Made by a program: the position numbers and the translations under genes. Positions 1 to 13,645 of a DNA stretch of 64,000 nt are shown here, in pieces; the first letter of the stretch is position 1, and the number at the start of each line of letters is the position of its first letter. Under the pieces are notes generated by a model that saw only the letters and a program-made list of their open reading frames with translations, had not been told where the DNA came from and did not search any database. The stretch comes from Taenia hydatigena (taxonomy: Eukaryota > Platyhelminthes > Cestoda > Cyclophyllidea > Taeniidae). Location: the NCBI GenBank assembly GCA_036345935.2, contig JADWOT020000004.1, positions 13,398,617 through 13,462,616 on the forward strand, read 5' to 3'.

Positions 1-811
1 AGTAGAGAACGGACACATCGCCACATTTATCCAAAAGATCTGGTGTGTCAGTGTCGCAGATTAGAATTGATTAAATAAAAGGAAAAAAAGAGGTGATGGT
101 TGGAATATTTTGCCTTCATAGTAAGTGACGACCACATGAGCGCATTGTCAAGTAACTGCAAGTGATTAAAAGATGGCAATTTGTGATTCGTTCATCGACA
201 ATAAAAATATGATGTTAACTTTCATGTTGATCAGTTTTTTCAACAGCAAAATACTTTAGGAGATATTGACATTTGCTCAAACAATTGCGCAGAATAATTT
301 GCTCTCCCATATCCCGTCTATGTGCATAAAGCTACGTCATCTTCTAGGTATATAAGATTTGTTTTATACGCTAACTTAAGACTCGGTATTGTGAGCAAAT
401 GCATCATTTTTAAATGGGTCCATTTCCACCCTGCTTACAATAGTAGATGTTTGTGAAAATGTCATTCCATTTTCTCGGCGGTGAGCTGACGGTAGGCTCT
501 CTGAGCCATCAGCATTATTGACGTACCAGTGGGATAGTGTAGCACCTTGACGGTGCCGACTGAATTTCCGAGGACGGAGGGGTGTGCACAGGTAACCATG
601 GCTCCAATGCTACTATTATTCTCTAATGCTGGAAAATCGGATCAAAGCGGGTCTCGAAAACCAACGTTGCCATTGGCTGAAAATAATCCTTATTTCGATT
701 TACCAAGCATGGATTCGTTGGTCAGCTAACCTTGAGTGTCAGCGGACTCAGAGAGAGCAGAAGCCGAGTATTCTGACATAAAGTTGCCTAATGGAGCTCA
801 TTAATGTCTTC

Positions 812-860
812 CATCCCTCCTTCCATCCATCCATCCACCCTCCTTTCCTTCATTCTCTGC
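812..860 (+). repeat. TCCA/TCC-rich microsatellite
   Basis: CCATCCCTCCTTCCATCCAT and similar units in a pyrimidine tract. Confidence 0.8.
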
Positions 861-3800
861 TTCCTCCCTCCATCTCCATCATCTTCAGCGCACTCAATTT
901 TGGCTATCTCAATCAAAACTCAACTCTATTTAAGCCTCTTGTAGTGGGTTTTTTGCATGTTTTTGTGCAGTTATCTGAACTTGAAACTGTGAAACCTAGT
1001 CTCGCGCGCATGCATACTGCAATGCACCTTTTTCACCCCACCAGTGCCAGTAGCAAGTTAACTGTAGGAACTTGAGATATTGCTTGCAGTTTGTTGCCTG
1101 CATAACTTTGCACCTGAAACAAAGTGAGCATCTAATTGCCGAGACTTCTTGCAGATAAATTTGTGACTAGCAATTTTAGTGGTTTGCCATTTCCCTCAAA
1201 TGCAGAAATTGCAGTCTGTCGACTTGCTGTCGTTGTGTGCAATATGCGAGTCATTTGAACGACATCTTAAACAACATTTTGGGTGTTGCGAAATGAGACT
1301 CATCTGCTCGCCAGTAGTAAGGCCTCAGTTTGGTTCACATTTCTGGTGGCCAGCTTGGACTGGTATTATTGGAGTATACTATGAAGTCAACATCAAATGC
1401 GCTCTCACCATCGTCGTGAAGAGTGCCATTAGTTGGCTTCCGCGAGTTTTCCACAATCGTCTCATTACCACATCGTCAATGATAATCGTAGTTTCATCGT
1501 GATGAAGGTGTAGTAAGCCATATCCATATAAAGAATGACTTCCCACAGGATATGAGACCGAGATGTTGGTACAGTCTGTTTCTGTCTTTTACACATTGGA
1601 GATGTTATGGTCAATGGAGATCGTAGGATAAACGACGTTGCCTAGTTTGGGACGCCATAACAGCACACCTTGTGATATGAATCACTTGAGATAAAAAACA
1701 CTGTGGGAGATTGTGGCCAAAAATTGACTTAGTGGCTGTCTCCAAAGTTATCTTTATTAAGAGTCATGATGTGTATGGACTTTCGCTAAGATCGGATTTG
1801 ATCGGACATCTACACATAGTTTTAGAGCTGGCAAAATGTTGACGCCACTTATACCCTACTGAATTCCGGGCATGTGAAGGCAGCCGCATAGTCGACGCAG
1901 TCGGAATTGATAGCACTTTTGTTTACCCCAGCCGGGTATTTTATAACGCTTCAGCCAGTAGAGCCTTATAAAGCAGCCCAATTACATTTATATGGCATGA
2001 TAAACTGTTGGAGAACCGAAGGAGTCTAAATACCTCCGCTGTTTGACATCCAACTACACGGCCATCGATCTGAGAGACTTATTTAATCAAACAACTAGAC
2101 TGCTGATTACATGATAAATATGAACAGACAAAGCTTTGAAATGAAAGTCCAATCTAATTACTAACTTCCTTGCTTACTTTTCTGGAGTTAAACTGCACTA
2201 TGACAGTCCAACTTACGGAAATGGGCTATTTATGCCTTCGTGATTGATCATTGTCATCGTTTTTTGGGCGATTTTAAGAGACCAAGATGCACACAGTTTA
2301 TTTTATCCAGGATCGGGGTTTTAATGGCATATATTCGGCCATGAGAGCCAATTAGTCTTGTACATAGAAAAAACCTCCTCATTTGGGGTCGCTTAGTCAC
2401 CTTGCCGCTGAACGGCAAAGAATTGGCGGTAGCACGGATTCTTTGTCAGATGTCTGTATGCTTTCGAATAATTGAAGGCTCTGGATAGCCTTCCACCGAA
2501 ACCTGCTCCATACGCATGATCACTCTACCACCATGGTCTCGCACATCGATTGACGGTGTGAAAGCTAACGCGGATCGCGGCACATATGCTGACTATTTTG
2601 AAATTAACAGGGCACGCCAAGCCAATGCTACTATTTGTGACGTTCTCTCAATAGCGCCCCCCTTCTAAAATTTTGTATTAAAGACCCCAGTTTTATTAGA
2701 ACGCTCTATACCTCATCAATCCTTTGGTCTCATCCTCTTCTATAGTATTTATAGCAATCCATCATTTCCTAAGTACTCTACTCTACTCTACAATAGGTTT
2801 TCATAATACATCACATAATTCCAAAAAATAGACCTTTATTCAAAACTTACTGAATTTGTCACTAAACGAAAAAAGCAAATGGTGGTTCTATGTAGGTCAC
2901 CTAGTGGAAGCTTACTCAAATCCACTCAGCTCATTTCAACAAAGTATAAATGGCGAAAAGGCCTGAGAAATTGCTTACAGCTCTCCCGCACCTGTAGCAC
3001 CTTATATTCACTAGGCTGAGTAAAGCGATAAAGATGATTGAAGGCAGGGTGTGTTTGCTAGTCTTTAGAATTTTCGTCTCTGTGTTCCAGTCTTACCCAC
3101 AATTACCGTCTCGGCAACCCCGAAACGGGCCCATCGGGAAAACGTTTGCTCTTTTAGCGATAGTTGAACCTGTAAAAGCGTTGTCATTTAACAAACATTG
3201 AAGCCAGTTCCATATTGATCTTGAATTGGCTTTCCATCTCTTCTCCATAAACACGAATGCCTTCTCGAATACTTTTATCAGATTAGCAATAATGTTTCTA
3301 CCTGCGTCGTTTACTTGGATGCTCACACTCCTGTTTCTGAATGTGGTGGCAGTTGATGGATTTTACGATTAAAATTACCTGTCGTATGCGAAGGCCACTG
3401 CCTAAACAGACTTACTCTGTTGGCATGTCCCTTCCCCTTTGTCTGTTTCTCCCTAACATGTGAAGTGGTTCAGAGTAACTGGCGTAACGTCAACTAATTA
3501 AGTTTCCAAGTAATTGTGTATAAACATTGTTTGCATGGCCGAGCCTAACAATATTTACCCAGTTAACCCTGTTATTTGAAAGCAATTTTTGTGCACTTTT
3601 ACTTTCTTCTATAAGAGTAGAAATGCAGATATGGCTCCTTCTCCTTGCCAGTTCATTTGCGATTTCAACCAACTTGACATGCTGATCCCCCATTTACTGC
3701 ATTAAGAAACGTTTCGAATTAAGGCGCACTTCGCCCATTATAAGTTAACGTGAAAGGGACATTAATAAGCAGAAAAAAGGGTTCTCTCCTCTTAATCTCA

Positions 3801-5539
3801 AACCACGTGTATGCACTTATTCCTCAGCACTTCCCCACTGCCAGCGAAGCATTGGCGTTGAATTGTCGACTTCCATTTGTTAACGCTTTATTTTCGCTTT
3901 ATAACCAGACTTCGACACCGCTGCTAACCCGATCCAGAAAATTCCCCTTTTACTCCTCTGCTCTCTTCATCATTTTATCGTAATATTTTCACCTACACAG
4001 TCCGATCAAAGGCAGAAGGCTGTCTTGACGCTTGGCAAGTCTCAAATTTTTGAATTCAGGAATATTCGTGGGCATTGTAAAGTGTACACAGAATTTTTAC
4101 ACAAATACCAGTATCCTGCGAAAGCTAGTGTCCCCAAGCTATGACTTTATCAGGGGTTTCACGAGTTCCTCCTTCAGTTCATAGCAGTGACGATGGTGGG
4201 TGCCTTGGGAAATTGTCAATCCATGTGAATTACTAGGCCCTTTTTATTCTCACCAAAGTCCAATGTAATTTTTAGTGCCTTCTTAAAACAGACCTGCCTC
4301 GTCGCTTTTTTTAGTAAATTTGTGAACAAACTTGTGCACGAGTTCCATCATTCCCCAGATAGGAGTATGACAGGGCACACCAATTTCCCTCTCCCCTACG
4401 TGAGCGTCAGTCATTTCGAGAGCTCTGAGGAAAAAAGGCTGTGGAACGGATCAAAATGTTGCACGTTAAAGCAAAGCATAATGCGTTATTAAATCAACGC
4501 AATCAGTAGTAAATTAGTAGAACTAAGTATTTGCAAAATCATTACGTTATACGAACTGAAGGTCTTCTTTTTACAACAAGTTTTGCTAGCTGTAGACACT
4601 GATCATCCAGAGCCTCCAGACAGTTCATGCTTCTCCACTTTGTCTTCAGTGTTTTGGTGTGCAAATTTTACCCGAGATGTTTTAAAATTACATTGCACTA
4701 TGGTCCAGCTTCACAGTCAGGTCTGTGGGCAGAAGTAGCGCTCGAAGTGAAGGAAGACGATGAACTTAAATCAAAGTGCTAAATAAACAATTTGGCGACT
4801 GTCTGCTCCCAGCAAGGCAACTTGTTCTTTGTGTTTTACTCCTTCCTCCAACATTTCGAGCTTCTCATTGTGCTAATTAAAAGGCTGATGGGTTGCCTCA
4901 TTCCAACTGAACCTCAGTAAATAAGGCCAATGTGTTAGCAGAAATGATCCCCGATAGCAGGTCAGATCATAAATGAATTGAAACGGCTTTAAAAGGCACA
5001 TGCTCTATATTATAGATAAGAAGAAGATTATAAAGCAATACTAAGGCGGTTAAGAGAAGAGAAATTACTGTTGTGCAAGTAAAACACTTCATTTAGCGAG
5101 ACTGTGATGCGTTTTAATTTCCCCTTAATTCCTTATTTCTACAATGCAGCTACATCTAGACCAACTTATTTTGAGATAGCTCAGGGCAGAATAAAATGAA
5201 ATCGCATTGACACTCAGCTCTTCACCGGTAAGATTTTAACATGAGAGATTCCCCATACAACCGACACACCTACGAGGATCTGCTTAACGTCATTGCTGGT
5301 GCTTTTTTGTCTCAATATTAACAGCAGCCTCGAGTTAGATTCCTACTTCTAGCAATTTCACAGAAGGCTTTGTCTCTTGCCCTTCTCCGTGATGAGGATT
5401 CTACACGGTCTTACTAATAACTGGGGTTTTGATGAGGTAGAAACTTTTGTGGCTAGGACTGTCATTAAAGCCTTCATGTAATTCATGCATCTTGCGAGTA
5501 AGCCGTAGTGTAAATGAAGCTCTCCGTACGAATTAGTAT

Positions 5540-5560
5540 CTACACACACACACACACATT
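5540..5560 (+). repeat. (AC)n microsatellite
   Basis: About nine CA units in an otherwise unique stretch. Tracts of similar length recur inside repeat X. Confidence 0.8.
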
Positions 5561-6351
5561 TCGAGGCCATGTAGAGCGCAAAGCGCAGATTGCTTCTGTT
5601 GACGGCCATCTTGATTGACAACGAGATAATATGATAAGCGTATTAATTTCTTCCTGCTATTCCATCTCATTGTCATTTAAATTTTCGCCCAGTCACCGAT
5701 TTGGTGGGTGGAATTGCCGATCGTTGTCACATCCACGTGCGTGCGTCACCACGCGTTGTCACACCTTCGGTGATGCACGGGGCTGTCTATGAAATACACG
5801 CTGGCTACTACTGTGTCACAATACGAAATTCAACGAAAATGTAGTTTTTTATTAAAAAATCTAAAGAAGGAAATTATTTGATAAGACTCAAGCACACTTT
5901 ACATCAAGAAATTCAATTCCACCATCAAATAAAACATTTCCAAAGGTTTATTGTAAGCATAAGTCTTCCAGGGGAAAAAAGCTCACTTGCATTTCATTTC
6001 AACAGTCATAAAAGGTCTACTTTGTTATAGGTTGAGGAAGACGGTGAAGAACCAGCAAGAGAATCCAGTGCGGGTCCAAACGCGCGCACTTATGGCGCTA
6101 GAGAATGCATAAAAGTAGCTGATTGCACTGAGGCATACGTAGATGTTGTGAAGGAGACGCAGCCCATGCACACAAAATCACAACGTGTAGATCTATACGA
6201 GTTTGGTAATGCTGGCGTTGTTGGCCTTAAATCATGAGACGTGAGCGTGGGCTGGCCTGCGAGATCATCCCTGTGGAAGTAAAAGGGTGAGTGGGGGAAG
6301 GACGGCGTGACTACCCCTCACACGTGTGTGTGCGTGTGTGTTTGTCATTCG

Positions 6352-6626
6352 ACCTCGTTGAGCGTGCGCGATGCATTAGTTGTACGAAGACCAACGGCAT
6401 GACAATTTCTTGCTCTGAGTGCCAAAACTAAAGCCAGCAGAAATGGGTTATTTGCTTATAATGCAAAAGTTGATATTTTTTATATGAGGAGGAGCAAGTG
6501 CAAAGAGATCCGTTAAGCTGGCAAATTTTAATCAACCCACTTCATCACTGTCATAGCTGACCAAGCGGTAGTGACCTCGTTGAGCGTGCGCGATGCGTGA
6601 GTTGTAGGGAGACCGACTGCATTGAG
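6352..6626 (+). repeat. Local direct repeat of ~50 bp (two copies)
   Basis: GACCTCGTTGAGCGTGCGCG starts at 6352 and again at 6573; both continue ATGC.T.AGTTGTA.G.AGACC. A related CACTGAGGCATACGT/CATTGAGGTATACGT pair lies at 6126 and 6619. No gene between them. Confidence 0.75.
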
Positions 6627-7037
6627 GTATACGTGATAGTGCGTCGAATGGATAGAATGAGGTGAAGAAGAGGTGAGCGATAAATGGAGGCCAAGGAAGA
6701 TAAGCAAAAGAGGGTGATGAATTTGGCCGAGTAATTTATGTGAACCAACTTGAATCTTCCACATGCTGAGCAAACGATGGCATTATTGTGCCTCTCCTTT
6801 TGTCCATCAAAACTGCTTGCATGATAGCGACTGGAAATTGAACTGTCCAGGTGAGAACGGAATCGGAGTGTTTACAATTGCCAGCAAGCATTGCAGTGCA
6901 CACGAGCACATGGTCGAAGTTGAGGGCAATGCAGCACTAACAGTCTCTATTGCTTCACAGGTTTTTGATAAAGTCGACGGTACTCCATGGAGGCGTGGTG
7001 TCTCCACCCCACTTCTAATCAATCAACACACCCTGCA

Positions 7038-7210
7038 TAGTCGGAGGGAAGGAAGGGAGTAGGGAAGGAAGGAAGGAAGGCGCCTCTACTGGTTTCAACA
7101 GCAGCAATAGTTTGGTAGTACCAATAGTAGCAGCAATAATAATCATAACGGAAGTATTCGTATTACTACTAGTAACGGCAGCGGCAGCGGCAGCAGCAGC
7201 ATTGGCGGCA
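7038..7210 (+). repeat. GGAA microsatellite and GCA/GGCAGC trinucleotide tract
   Basis: GGAAGGAAGGAAGGAAGG at 7060-7080, then AAT/AGC-rich trinucleotides (7100-7150) and GGCAGCGGCAGCGGCAGCAG near 7175-7200. The poly-Ala-like frame on the minus strand is a by-product. Confidence 0.8.
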
Positions 7211-10200
7211 ATAGTACAATTGTGCCCCCTACCCACTGCAAATCCTTTCGTTCAATGACTCTGCTTGAAAAAGCCATTGCTCAATTAATCAAATTGAAAA
7301 GACTTTAGTCCACTTATCGGGAGTATGTTACTCCCCATAGGGCGAATAATAATGTCCCTCATGAAGGAAACCACAGTGCTGACAATGAGAGGCCTCACGT
7401 ATTGGTACGATTGTGGCGACTGGGTGCAACACCTTATGGCAGATGTGGAGGCTCATCAAAAGGACAGCCCTACCAATAAGGCAATGACTCAAAGTAGAAG
7501 CTACTCCTTCAACTTTACCATCCTAAGTCCAACGGGGACTATTTTCACCATTTTCTCACTCGACCTTACGACTGCCAACCACCGTCGCGCATGTGTGACA
7601 CATCTAACCACTTCTTCCTCCCTTCCTTCCTTCCGTCCCTCCTTTCTCTTTCCTTCTCTTCTTCGAAAAGCAAGCCTGCTGTCCCACCCGTGTGGTATGT
7701 GTTGGTTCTTTCTTTACCGCCATCGAAATTGCATAGATTGGAGGTGCTTCATAAATCCCTCCAACACTCACACCCCTCTTCCTATTATACGCAGCAACAG
7801 AAACCCCCTACTAAAGTCATTTGAGTAACACATTTATTTCACTCGCATTTCTAGCCCACTGTTCATTTCTCGGTTATCATTTCTTATTGTAAGTAGAGAC
7901 ACGAGAAGTTTTGGACTCCATTATGCTCAACTACCTCTCAGCTTTCATTTCAATTTTTTGGACCTCTGCAAATCATGCATCACTGATTTGTGAATGCTGA
8001 TGGGAAGTTCTTAGAAAACATTTTATGCAATAGTGGATATCCTCTGTCAACTGAACTAAAGCATACTCAGAGTCTTCATATGTTGTACCATTTGTCAAAA
8101 GTATTTTGACACAGTCACACTTTTTGATGAGGATTCAATTAAATGGCAAACCGCGGCCTTTTGTTAGTTATTTGTGGCATTAGAAGCGAGAAGACCAAAT
8201 TAAATGTCTTTTTTTGAATTTTTGAAGCAGTTGAAGCTGCGCTACTGATGCGACCAGTCTTTGCAGAAGCTACCACTAACCGAAGGCCCCGACTCTGCAC
8301 ATCTCTCGGTTTTGGACTTAGACCATGCTGTCATGAAAGAATAAATGATGCCTTGAAATAATGATGGGGGAAACCCGAATGTCACCAAGTAGGTGACTAT
8401 TTTGAGGACCCGAAGTTATACCGATGAGAGATTGATCTCCACCATCAGACAATGAGTGGCACCACGAACTGTATCCAAGGCTAATTTTTCGTGCTCCAAA
8501 CAATCAGACGTCAGTGTTCTCGCATGACCAGGTCAGTAGAATGGAATGTTATTCAAGCAGACGCGGCTGCACATGTTAGTTCACCGATTGTCCCATTTGC
8601 GTCAAATCTGTGGCGGTCGACTTTGAGGAAGGTGTTAAATCAGTTCGTGTTGCCTTATCTTAAGTCCATCCACTGTAAGCAAGAAGGAGCTTCAGAAGTG
8701 TAGGCATCACGGTTCATGCGGTTCTTACGAAGGGACACGGAAAGCAGACGCAGTCAATGTCAACAAAGATCCCAAAGAGCACCTTTCGACTTTATCAAGG
8801 GTAAGTCAGCCTAACTAATCTTTCAACCAGTTTATTTGTTTAAAATGAACTGAGCTGTATGGAATATAATTAGCCGTCGACTAGTGAGCCAGAGGTCAAT
8901 GCTCTGTCTTGAGTTCTGCTTTCAAAGTAATGGGACCTTCCAACTGCCAGTCCTGAAGGAGCATATCTTAGAACTTATCCACAATTCCTTTCCATTAGGC
9001 CTCCTCATTTCAGTTAACCTTGCTATAGGAAAACCAGCGAAGCACTTCCTTTGCTAAACGAAGGAGCTAGAACAAAATGTGCCCAGTTGACTTCCTCCTT
9101 GTAATCAACTCTAAAGAGTTATCTGCGGACATTTGTGCAATGCACTTGACACTGACTTACTGCAATCACTCGATTTTGTGCTTGAAGTGGATTTGAAGCT
9201 GTAAAAGCTCTGGAGAACACTTGCTTAATGGTTGTGACAGACTGAGTGATTGAATGAGCACTTGATGTTGATGAAATGATGAATGACGCATTCATGCACG
9301 ATTCCACTGCAATGCAGTCTAGTTTTCATTCATAATGGTGCAATAATTGAGCAACTTGGCTACATCTCTGATGCGGCATACCGGAATCGCGGAACTGTGG
9401 TGAGATATTGCTGATGGGAGTTCCGTGGGAATCATCTGTTATAGACTTCCTATAGTTCTTCCCCTATCCGTTGATCCAGAACCTTCTTTAGTTTAGCCTT
9501 TTTAAATGGTGTTGCGGTGATTAAGCATCGGCAAATCATGCAAAAGCTTACAAGCTGATATGTCACAATCTGGAACATTATGCCGCACTGCGCTATCTAA
9601 AACCGGTGTGTTTTTCTCGGTTCATATCGTCTCCTCTCCCCACACTTTCGTCCGAATTGTTCAAGTGACCACTTGTGGCATTTGCATTGCCGAATAAGCA
9701 CTAATCTATTGCCAGGTGGAAACCCCAACTCTTTCTGTCGCCTGTGTAACGCCACGCTACCACCCAATCTTCGCGTAAAAGCGGTGGTGGTAGTAACTCG
9801 GCTACTCCTTCCCTTTATTCCGCAGCCACAGTTGTTATCAAAACTTGTATGCGTTCTTGCCGCTGTTGGTGTAGACCGATGACTACCCAGGTACTGGGGA
9901 CGACATCCCTGTGTGGGTGCCATTTCTCAATTTCCTCCACATCCACCCGTCTTCCCCATCCATTCGACTTTTATGAATGCTTTTATCTCCACCCTTTCCC
10001 TGCCGTTTTCAGCACTTTTTTGGCGCTGCGTTGACGAATTGACGGACGAGTTGGTGAGAATGAAGGAGAAGGAATCCACCAACCCAATCAGACTTGAGTC
10101 CACCTCCCTTCGAGACATTTTTGCATGTGCTGCGATTTCTGGCATCATTCGAAGGCTCTACACCGATTTGCTTCCATGAGTGCATGAAATCCAGCAATTT

Positions 10201-10521
10201 AATATTCGTCTCTACAAAATTCTAGTGACTGTAGCTTTTGTGTGTCTAGTGATGCCTGTTCACTGCAGTCCAATACATTGACTAGATATTATGTTGGCTT
10301 ACTTTACTACCGACCTCGAGGAGGGTAATGCAGATATCATTCGCATTTCATTCCGGTAGCATTGACTTCATTGTCTTGGTTGTTGGAAAAAGTGTCATGG
10401 TCGAAGCCAGTTCTGCGGACAATAGGCATAACTGTTTGGCGTTCTTGATCCCCATACACCTCCAGCGGTGTCGCCTCTTTTAGCACTGCATTTCCTTGTG
10501 GTGACAGTAATCAGTATAGAC

Positions 10522-13500
10522 GGTGGAGCAGCTCTGATCCTGTGACAATGGACGGCGAAATGCACAAGGCTTATTGTAGATTTGAATGCGTCGAAAAGTG
10601 AATGCGTTGGAGGCAATTTCGACTAAAGAAAATGAATGAGTGCTTGGGAAGCAAAGACTATGGATGAGAGGGTGACTCACTTGATCTCCGTGTGCAGCGT
10701 GAAGGTGCACATTACGATGATGTTGGGACTAATGGTCTGTTGGGCATGTAATGTCGTGGGGCCCACACAGCTGCTGGCGCTTCATGGCCGCAAACTTGAC
10801 CTTATGGGTGAATGGGTGGGCACATGAGGGTTGTTTACAGATGCCACGATCGGAAGCTGGGCCAACCCCAGTTCATTAGAATAGTTGAGCGGAGAGCAGT
10901 GGTCAGGTTATCCTTAGCAATTGCTCTAAGGGTAATTGGGAAGAGAATGGGAGCAAATCTTCTGAAGTGTCCCACAGCATTGATCAACAATAGAAGCACT
11001 TGGGTTGGAGCGTTTAGGGTGGGTAGTACTAGTCTAAGACAAGATCCGCCTCTTGTGTCCGCTTTTATTCTCTCATCCACAGTGCTCAGCATGTAGTGTT
11101 TCGCCCAAAATGAAGTAAATTTGCATTATCACCGCGCTAACAATTTCCTCTGCTTCAGCTACGCGTTTAATTAGGCCTTCACGGTATTTGAGTTGAGAAA
11201 GTAAGGGCAAACAGGCAGTTTAATGGCGAGCCGAAGTCGAATTCTAGTCCAATTCAGGCAGTGATAAATCGCCAAGTCTACACTAAATTGCTCTTATTTT
11301 TTTCGAATATTCCAATTTACCATGCCGCTAATCAGATTCGGGAGGATAAAATGAAAGTAAAGAGGAGAAGTTGCGCACTAGCCCTCACTTGGCAACATGT
11401 CTTCACCCACTTGACAGCATTGCTCACTCCTAGCATCGCCTCCTTCAAAATCCAAAGTGGCGCCACGGATAATGGAAATGGGGAAAACCAAGGAAGAGAT
11501 GCAACGTCGGCTTCCTGCATTACCACTTCTTAAGCTAGACACCAAGGTCTTGTTTCAGTGTCCTGTCACGCTGCCTCCTCTTTTGGATTTTATGGACATG
11601 AGGACTTGAAGACTAGATTGGACCCATAGCAGACGCGAAGGGAGGCATCAGTACGGTGATGTTATGATTCTGCTTCATTTTGTGCATGGCGAAGCCCATC
11701 GAGCAGAAAGGTCAAGGCACGAATACGAATTTGTGTTGCCATTCCATCAATGACATCTGAAGCAGACGTACCACAACACAAACCCAATGATCCTAACATT
11801 GACCAATGGCACAAGGCACTACAAAAGTACTCACACTCCTTCCCTTCTCATTGCCTTCAACACTCGGTGCCCAATAAGGGATAGGGCCTTACAGTGAACA
11901 ATAAGCACGACAATAACAGCGCCGGTATCAAAAGCTAGCAACTAGTTAACACAAGTGAAAAGACGGAGGGAGGACTAAGAAATTTTACAATGAAGGGTTA
12001 AGCTGTAGACTTGTTGGCATGATGGTTTTTGATCAGAGACTGTGTATCTCGCATTGAGTGATCTGGGCACTATTGCGGCTTCTCTGATTCGGGCTTTGCT
12101 TATTTCTCCTTTGCGAACTTGTAATTAACTGTTGACACCTGATGCGCTAAAGCACCCAATAACAGCGTAGAAGGCACCACTCTCAGCTTACTAAGTCAAC
12201 GAAACGGTAACGTGCAAGAGCAGAATAAATATTTTGATAAGATTTAAAAAAGAAACTCTTATCTTATTGGAGATTTTCTCTGCTTCTTTCATCCACTTCT
12301 CATCCTCTCCTTCCAAGTCACTCTCCTCAATGTTGATGAAAGCATTGAATAGCTCGGCAAAGTGCAGGCACATTCTGCCAATTTTAGGCCAGCTTACCTT
12401 TCACCGACTACAGTTAGCGACTTTCTGTCAAGGTTGCCAAAGTAGAGATGCAAAAGAGCCTGCAGCGTATTTATGCGCGACGGTGGGCCGTAAAGAAGAA
12501 GCGTCTGGACATAAATGATATGGTGGTGGTGGCTTCGTGTCAGCAAACGATTCTCCTTCTTAGGAACGATAAAATAATGCCAATGAAATAGCGAAACTTG
12601 GTCCAGTGATGAATCGCATTGGTCCCTGAAAGCAGTGAAGAACTTAGGAGAGCGATGGTGACATCAGCAAATAAGGAGCAGAGGAGTGATACGCAATGAC
12701 CACTCACAAGTAACAAATCAAGACCACTTGTATCAAGCGCACGCATGATCCTTTCTTGAGAGCAAATTCTATTGGCGTGCCAAGGCGGAAGCGATGCAGG
12801 GTGGTAATTAAGCAAATTTACAGCATTGCCATTAACCCCTTTATTCAGGCGATGTGAAGCAGTTGAATGACCTCGCAGTCACAGCAAAACGGCACATCTC
12901 TCATGAATATTTATGCAAAAATATAGCCCATAGAACACAATGGATGCCACAGCAATAGGCGTCTTCGCTCAGCAGCGTCTCTGGAGCGCGATAAAATAAA
13001 TTGATTGCCTACAACAATGTCAGATCAGTCAAACACCTTTTAAGGGTCATGAGCGGAACAGAATCTGCTTCACGAGTCGACGCGCGAAGTTAGTAACCGA
13101 AAGGCCCAGCCAAGCCAAAGTCTGCCATCGTGACAATGCTCCTATTAACATCGGCCAACATGTTTTGGGGTATCGAAGCGCGGTGGCTAATTCGCCTTAT
13201 GTGGCAACTCAAAGAGACTGCAGCATGTGGTACATGAACAACCAGATACAAAATTAGCCAAAGTAAAGATGCACTTGTGCAGCGCCTGGAGACAATCCAC
13301 TGTTCTTATGCTTACGATCCAAATACCGCCTGAGATCCATATTCAAGTATTCAAACAGTATGTGCGGTCGACCGTCATTTGGGGTGACACGTTCTACACT
13401 TGACAACGTCATTAATCCCTAGGATTTGCTTCACGATGTTGGGGTGGTGCTACAGTTCTTTCAGGAGCGTAATTTCTCTGAGAGCAGTGGAAGGGACACC

Positions 13501-13524
13501 TTGGTCGGTGTGATCAATTCTTAC
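10522..13524 (+). repeat. Inverted-repeat block A (left arm)
   Basis: Reverse-complement match to 61629-64000; paired positions sum to about 74,525. The block holds the CDK pseudogene and several short frames open in both copies (for example 10636-10827 and 12191-12373). The match starts where the right copy leaves the window, so the true outer end is not visible. It ends inside the kinase pseudogene at about 13524. By eye, identity is about 90-95% with several small indels, plus a ~610-bp deletion on the right. Confidence 0.9.
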
Positions 13525-13645
13525 TCGCTTCAAGGCCTTTAGCTGTTCCCACTTGAGGTCAAAACACTTGTAAACAACACCGTACGTGCCTAGGACGATA
13601 GACCAAGTGTCTCTGTCAAATGTTCTCCCACTTTTGATCGAGTAA
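12708..13645 (-). pseudogene. Decayed CDK-type (PSTAIRE-class) protein kinase pseudogene, left-arm copy
   Basis: Relic of a cyclin-dependent kinase. Reading the minus strand: glycine-loop end GTYGVVYK at 13590-13567; [10 protein letters not shown] (PSTAIRE-helix variant) at about 13500-13470; a premature TAG at 13452-13450 inside LLKEL*HHPNIVK. A frame change then leads to MDLRRYLDR, ending at an exon edge followed by GTAAG at 13315-13311. HIRRISHR...PQN lacks the catalytic HRD aspartate. MADFGLAG at about 13125-13095 is the DFG site, then a 60-bp intron-like gap 13068-13009 (GC...AG). YRAPETLL at 12997-12975 is the APE site. A GDSEVDQLF-like stretch and a C-lobe piece ending TSGLDLLL precede the donor GTGAGT at 12707-12702. 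Intron-like gaps with splice signals suggest an unprocessed duplicate, not a retrocopy. It cannot encode a kinase. Confidence 0.85.

Larger units (their letters stand above)
1..10521. other. Outer left flank, no gene supported
   Basis: Beyond the simple repeats listed separately I see no convincing exon. Open frames (for example 7325-7828 and 8491-8703) are within chance length and lack family motifs. If block A continues past base 64000, part of this stretch should match sequence to the right of the window. A 50-bp motif at 9370-9420 (GATGCGGCATACCGGAATCG...) recurs at 40882-40932. Confidence 0.6.

Noticed and set aside
7325..7828. 167-codon plus-strand frame
   Set aside because: No domain, membrane pattern or splice context. 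It crosses a TTCC microsatellite, and its length is near the chance maximum for this window.
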